Of a stretch of 10,616 nt of DNA, positions 7,973-10,616 are shown in pieces (position 1 is the stretch's first letter; every line of letters begins with the position of its first letter). The translations under genes and the position numbers were made by a program. The stretch is taken from NCBI GenBank assembly GCA_003024985.2, contig PXIH01S0000791.1; one strand, 5' to 3'. Source of the stretch: Euperipatoides rowelli (taxonomy: Eukaryota; Onychophora; Udeonychophora; Euonychophora; Peripatopsidae). Below the pieces are notes generated by a model. It did not search any database. It saw only the letters and a program-made list of their open reading frames with translations, and was not told the DNA's origin.

Positions 7973-8997
7973 CTAAAGATTTTTAATAAATAGTAAAAAA
8001 AAGAAGTAAAATCAACAACAAAGTAGAAATATTTGTATTTAAAGTATTGCAAGATATTTCTCAATGATGAAATAGTGAATGATGATCTCTAATGTAGAAT
8101 AAGTGTTTAGAAATTAAATTGTTGGATAAAGAATGAATTAAGGGTTTAAAAAGAAAGAGTATAAGACTATTGGTAAAAAAAAAAGGTGGTGGACTTTTAA
8201 ATTATTAAATCTAAATATTAATTTCACAAAACCACCATTTATAATGTCATAATAACGTTATTAATAATTCACAATATCCAGTTATTATAAATATACTATG
8301 AAATTGCAAATTCTTAATTATTATTATTATTTTATACATTAAAAAAAGTGAAATTGTTCTGTTTATTAATGGATAAAATATAATAATTATTTTTGAAGAA
8401 TTTAACATTTTATAATAGATTTATAATAACTGATATTGTGATAAATTATAATGATGTTTTCTAAATTTATATTTATGTTACATCAGAAAATTAATATTAG
8501 ATTTAAGAATTTAGCTGTCATCATTAATAATACATTGGAATAATTTTCGACATACTGAAGCGGCAAAATTTACATTTGTTTAATTAACAAACACTATTTT
8601 AATATAATATATGTACAAGAACTTTAGTTTTACTTTCGATTATTAAATAAATGAATAAAATATTTTTTACTTCCATTCATGGTTAAAGTTTTAGTGACAT
8701 ATAATTTAGTACATTATTTCCAAACGGACAAGTTCAAGCACAAATTATGTAAATCAGAAACACTGCATTATGGTTAATTACAAAATTAAGATAGTTTTCA
8801 ATTGTGTTAAACAGTAATAATATTCAGATTCATACATGAAATTTGACACCATTTTTTTTTTCAAAAGGAAAAATATCTAAGAATTATCAATATTTCAATA
8901 TGGGTAAATTTCCAAAATTACAATTTTTTTTATCCTTCCTGTTATCTGCCTGTCACTATTTTCGTATTTTAAAACTAACCCTATCCTACAAGGATAC

Positions 8998-9012
8998 ATT
9001 ATTATTATTATT
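8998..9012. repeat. (ATT)5 microsatellite
   Basis: Five perfect ATT units lead into a T-run. It lies just after a small TATCCT/AGGATA hairpin at 8982-8996. Confidence 0.8.
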
Positions 9013-9236
9013 TTTTACATTCCTAACCTTTATCTTACCCTGACCCTAACTCCAATTACCGTAGTTTAATACTAAATGGGAAAAATAGTGGTGGGCAAAT
9101 AACAGGAAAAGTCCTTTTATTAAAAAATATAAAATAAAATAAGGGTCTAGCCTCGTGGCACGATCTGTTTCATGCAGGCTGTTAAAACGAGGATGAAGAC
9201 ATAGGTCGGGGCATGGGAAAGTCGTTAGCCACCAGG

Positions 9237-9267
9237 ACCTTACCTTCTGCCCTACCTTCGGTAAGGT
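9237..9267. repeat. perfect 8-bp inverted repeat inside the GC-rich island
   Basis: ACCTTACC (9237-9244) and GGTAAGGT (9260-9267) are exact inverted copies with a 15-base loop. TACCTTCGGTA near the right arm offers a competing small stem. Confidence 0.6.
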
Positions 9268-9377
9268 TGGCGAAAGACCGGCGGAAAATTGAACCGTACC
9301 CCTCGACTCAACACCTTCAGCGGTCACAGTGCTTTGGCCGCACATGCTTGGAACGAGAACGGACAACAGGCCCCAAG

Positions 9378-9396
9378 CTGAGATGTTCCATCTCAG
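9378..9396. repeat. perfect 8-bp hairpin inside the GC-rich island
   Basis: CTGAGATG (9378-9385) and CATCTCAG (9389-9396) are exact inverted copies around a 3-base loop, TTC. A flanking G-T pair (9377/9397) can extend it. Confidence 0.65.
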
Positions 9397-9562
9397 TCGA
9401 GGCAGTTATGGAAAGGTTTTTTTCCCCTGGCTACAAACACCTTGTCAGGATTTTTACCCGGTACACTGCCTTACCATAAGAACCATAGTAGTTATATAGA
9501 TATCTAATAATAGTGACTAGATAGATGCACTAACGTGTATCAACCAGAAAAAATACATCTCT

Positions 9563-9581
9563 TCTCCTCTTGGAGAGGAGA
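9563..9581. repeat. perfect 8-bp hairpin
   Basis: TCTCCTCT (9563-9570) pairs with AGAGGAGA (9574-9581) around a 3-base loop, TGG. It lies about 80 bases right of the GC-rich island and is followed by an A-run then G5 (about 9588-9600). It has the same geometry (8-bp stem, 3-base loop) as the hairpin at 9378-9396. No function is known. Confidence 0.6.
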
Positions 9582-10067
9582 TTTATTAAAAAAAAGGGGG
9601 TTTAATTTAAACATAGAATTTTGAATTCAGCCCATTTTAATAAGTTAAGCCCTACATTAAATTGACAAATTAAAAACATTTCATTGTTAGCAATTTCATC
9701 AATAATGTTTTAGTAAAGATCTATGTAAATCTTCAATTTATTTTCATGAAGGTTGTACGGTACTCTAAATGTATATACCATACTCTTAGGAGTGGCTTAG
9801 AAATCGCCAGATGGCACTGTAAGCAATTCAGTTAATCAAAATTCATACTTTTGCATTTTTATAGATAGGGTCTAGGGTTTTGAATTTTGTCTCAAAAATT
9901 CATATTTAAATCCCTAAACTAAATTAAAAATGAGAAGCAATGGAATTATGGGAAGTTACTTGGAATTAATGAAGTCTTAAAGAACATTTACACCCTTGGA
10001 ACATTGATTTCTTAGTTATGATTATTATGATTAGGCACTATGTTGTACATTTATGTTTCAATCTAAC

Positions 10068-10307
10068 CTGATATTTTCTTCCTTCGTCCATTTTATAAAC
10101 TTGAGTTCCCTTTTTAGAGCTGGTCCTAGTTAATGATACAGAAGAAACCTTTGGTGCTTTATCCAATTTAATTCCTACTGGAGTCATGCTGTCATCACAG
10201 CGATCAATAATCAAGAGCATATCACTGGATTTGATAGCAACAGCACAGTTACACATAACTGGTTTTTTACTCTTGGCATTTATACACTTATCATAATAAG
10301 CTTGAAC
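10068..10307 (-). CDS. VWDE: VWDE-like gene, internal exon (central VWD domain)
   Basis: This is a 240-base exon on the minus strand, exactly 80 codons, phase 0 at both ends. The acceptor is CTTGTAG above 10307 and the donor GTTAGA below 10068. Its cysteines are at exon residues 8, 19, 21 and 37. The C-N-C-A-V-A motif at 19-24 and I-I-D-R-C at 33-37 match the pattern of the central VWD fold, where a C-x-C-G/A motif is followed by a strand ending in Cys. The second half is Lys/Ser/Thr-rich and ends in G-R-K-Y-Q, which leads into the next strand on the following exon. The protein should be secreted or on the cell surface. Among VWD proteins (VWF, mucins, zonadhesin, vitellogenin, VWDE), the spacing and the downstream exons best fit VWDE. 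I judge the VWD call firm and the VWDE assignment probable. Confidence 0.78.
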
Positions 10308-10395
10308 CTACAAGACATAATTGAAAAAGAAACTCAGATATTATTCTTAAATTGTTATTAATATTATTGTACAAGTTTTTAGAATTTTATCTTAC
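10308..10395 (-). other. short phase 0 intron
   Basis: An 88-base intron lies between two VWD exons. On the minus strand it opens with GTAAGA and closes with TCTTGTAG. Both neighbouring codons are complete (phase 0). Its AT-rich content contrasts with the exons on either side. Confidence 0.75.
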
Positions 10396-10459
10396 CTCAA
10401 AATTTGTTTGCTTGTTTTTAAAGAGAACAAATGTTCCTTTGAGATGGTGTTCATATTTC
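10396..10459 (-). CDS. VWDE: VWDE-like gene, internal exon (VWD domain, first visible part)
   Basis: This is a 64-base exon on the minus strand. It has an acceptor (TTTCTTTAG just above 10459) and a donor (GTAAGA just below 10396). The first base G completes a codon split by a phase 2 intron, and the exon ends in phase 0. It encodes 21 residues that include GTFVLFK, which fits the early beta-strand segment of von Willebrand type D domains, usually found after the G-D-P-H / F-D-G region. That earlier region is not in the window. The exon joins the next one without breaking frame. VWD domains are extracellular modules that bind calcium and make disulphide-linked assemblies; which partner this protein has is unknown. 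The identification rests on the joined exons, because this one alone is too short. Confidence 0.7.
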
Positions 10460-10616
10460 CTAAAGAAATAAAAATGAAATAAAGTTTATTATTTTCTAAT
10501 ATTTATTTACAGTATTGTTTTTAATTTTTTACTTTGAAAAAAAAAAAAACAGAAACATTTCAATTCTATCTTATGCCATGTATATGTTATCTACAGTACT
10601 AAAGCAACATTTTATT
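10460..10616 (-). other. intron 3' end upstream of the first visible host exon
   Basis: On the minus strand this AT-rich stretch ends in a T-rich tract followed by TTTCTTTAG directly before the exon at 10459, a normal acceptor. An A/T homopolymer run lies near 10537-10549. I see no coding sequence here. The exon carrying the start of the VWD domain should lie beyond the right edge of the window. Confidence 0.7.

Larger units (their letters stand above)
9146..9480. repeat. GC-rich island, unidentified repeat (SINE-like or other insertion)
   Basis: Composition changes abruptly from A/T-rich intron to a mixed, GC-richer sequence for about 330 bases, then back. Inside are a perfect 8-bp hairpin at 9237-9244/9260-9267, another at 9378-9385/9389-9396, and a 6-bp inverted repeat at 9151-9156/9187-9192. 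Open frames exist on both strands (plus 9213-9479; minus 9046-9366). Neither resembles a family I know, and both are expected by chance once stop codons become rare. On the minus strand, GGTTCAATT (9295-9287) is close to a pol III B box, which would fit a SINE, but I could not find a convincing A box at the right distance. An A-rich stretch borders the left end. I found no clear target-site duplication. It could also be a MITE or a processed-gene fragment. Confidence 0.45.
7973..10067 (-). other. 2.1 kb AT-rich intron with a GC-rich insert
   Basis: This phase 0 intron of the VWDE-like gene opens with GTTAGA and ends AAATCTTTAG on the minus strand. Most of it is AT-rich with simple repeats, including ATT repeats at 8998-9012. 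There is an imperfect 10-base inverted repeat at 8181-8190 and 8231-8240. Degenerate CCCTAA-like words occur at 8975-8986 and 9036-9050. The GC-rich island at about 9146-9480 is described separately. Outside it I see no open frame with recognisable content on either strand. Confidence 0.75.

Noticed and set aside
8181-8240. Imperfect inverted repeat AAAAGGTGGT / ACCACCATTT as a MITE
   Set aside because: It has only 10-base arms with one mismatch, no flanking target duplication and a 40-base interior; too weak to call an element.
9046-9479. Overlapping open frames on both strands in the GC-rich island
   Set aside because: Both are explained by fewer A/T-rich stop codons there. Neither has splice sites, a known motif or a reading that extends outside the island.
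1-10616. CRISPR array, tRNA or rRNA genes
   Set aside because: There are no regularly spaced repeats, no complete cloverleaf with A and B boxes, and no rRNA-like conserved block.

Overview
This looks like an AT-rich metazoan nuclear genome, probably an invertebrate. The window holds four exons of a gene on the minus strand, each bounded by GT/AG splice sites with matching phases. The long AT-rich introns between them carry decayed LTR retrotransposons. There is no bacterial gene layout, no operon and no RNA gene that I can recognise. The recurring octamer/heptamer TAGGCCTA/TAGGCTA may be a lineage signature, but I cannot name the species.

Host gene (minus strand, read right to left): exons at 10396-10459, 10068-10307, 7764-7972 and 2626-2944 join in one open frame of 277 codons plus one leading base. 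They encode the middle and end of a von Willebrand factor type D (VWD) domain, then a Cys-containing segment, then a charged linker with two furin-type basic sites. Domain order and motifs best fit a VWDE-like secreted or surface protein (von Willebrand factor D and EGF domain). The gene runs off both ends of the window: the start of the VWD domain lies to the right, and any EGF repeats would lie to the left of position 1.

Retroelements: the left end (about 122-2160, plus strand, antisense to the host gene) is the 3' half of a Ty3/gypsy-type element, with RNase H, integrase, polypurine tract and start of the 3' LTR. It is broken by stops, frameshifts and small indels. The large intron between the last two exons (2945-7763) holds a second, minus-strand element (about 3328-5963, possibly to 6498). 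This is the 5' half: gag with a damaged zinc knuckle, an aspartic protease with DTG, and the first part of reverse transcriptase. A candidate primer-binding site and LTR lie upstream of its gag. The two fragments have complementary domain content, but the intact host exon between them and their opposite orientation point to two separate insertions.

The intron 7973-10067 contains a sharply GC-richer island (about 9146-9480) with two short perfect hairpins, and a third lies just outside it. I read this as an unidentified repeat, possibly SINE-like. The remaining intronic sequence is AT-rich with simple repeats and no supportable gene. I found no clear previously undescribed system; the GC-rich island is the least explained part.
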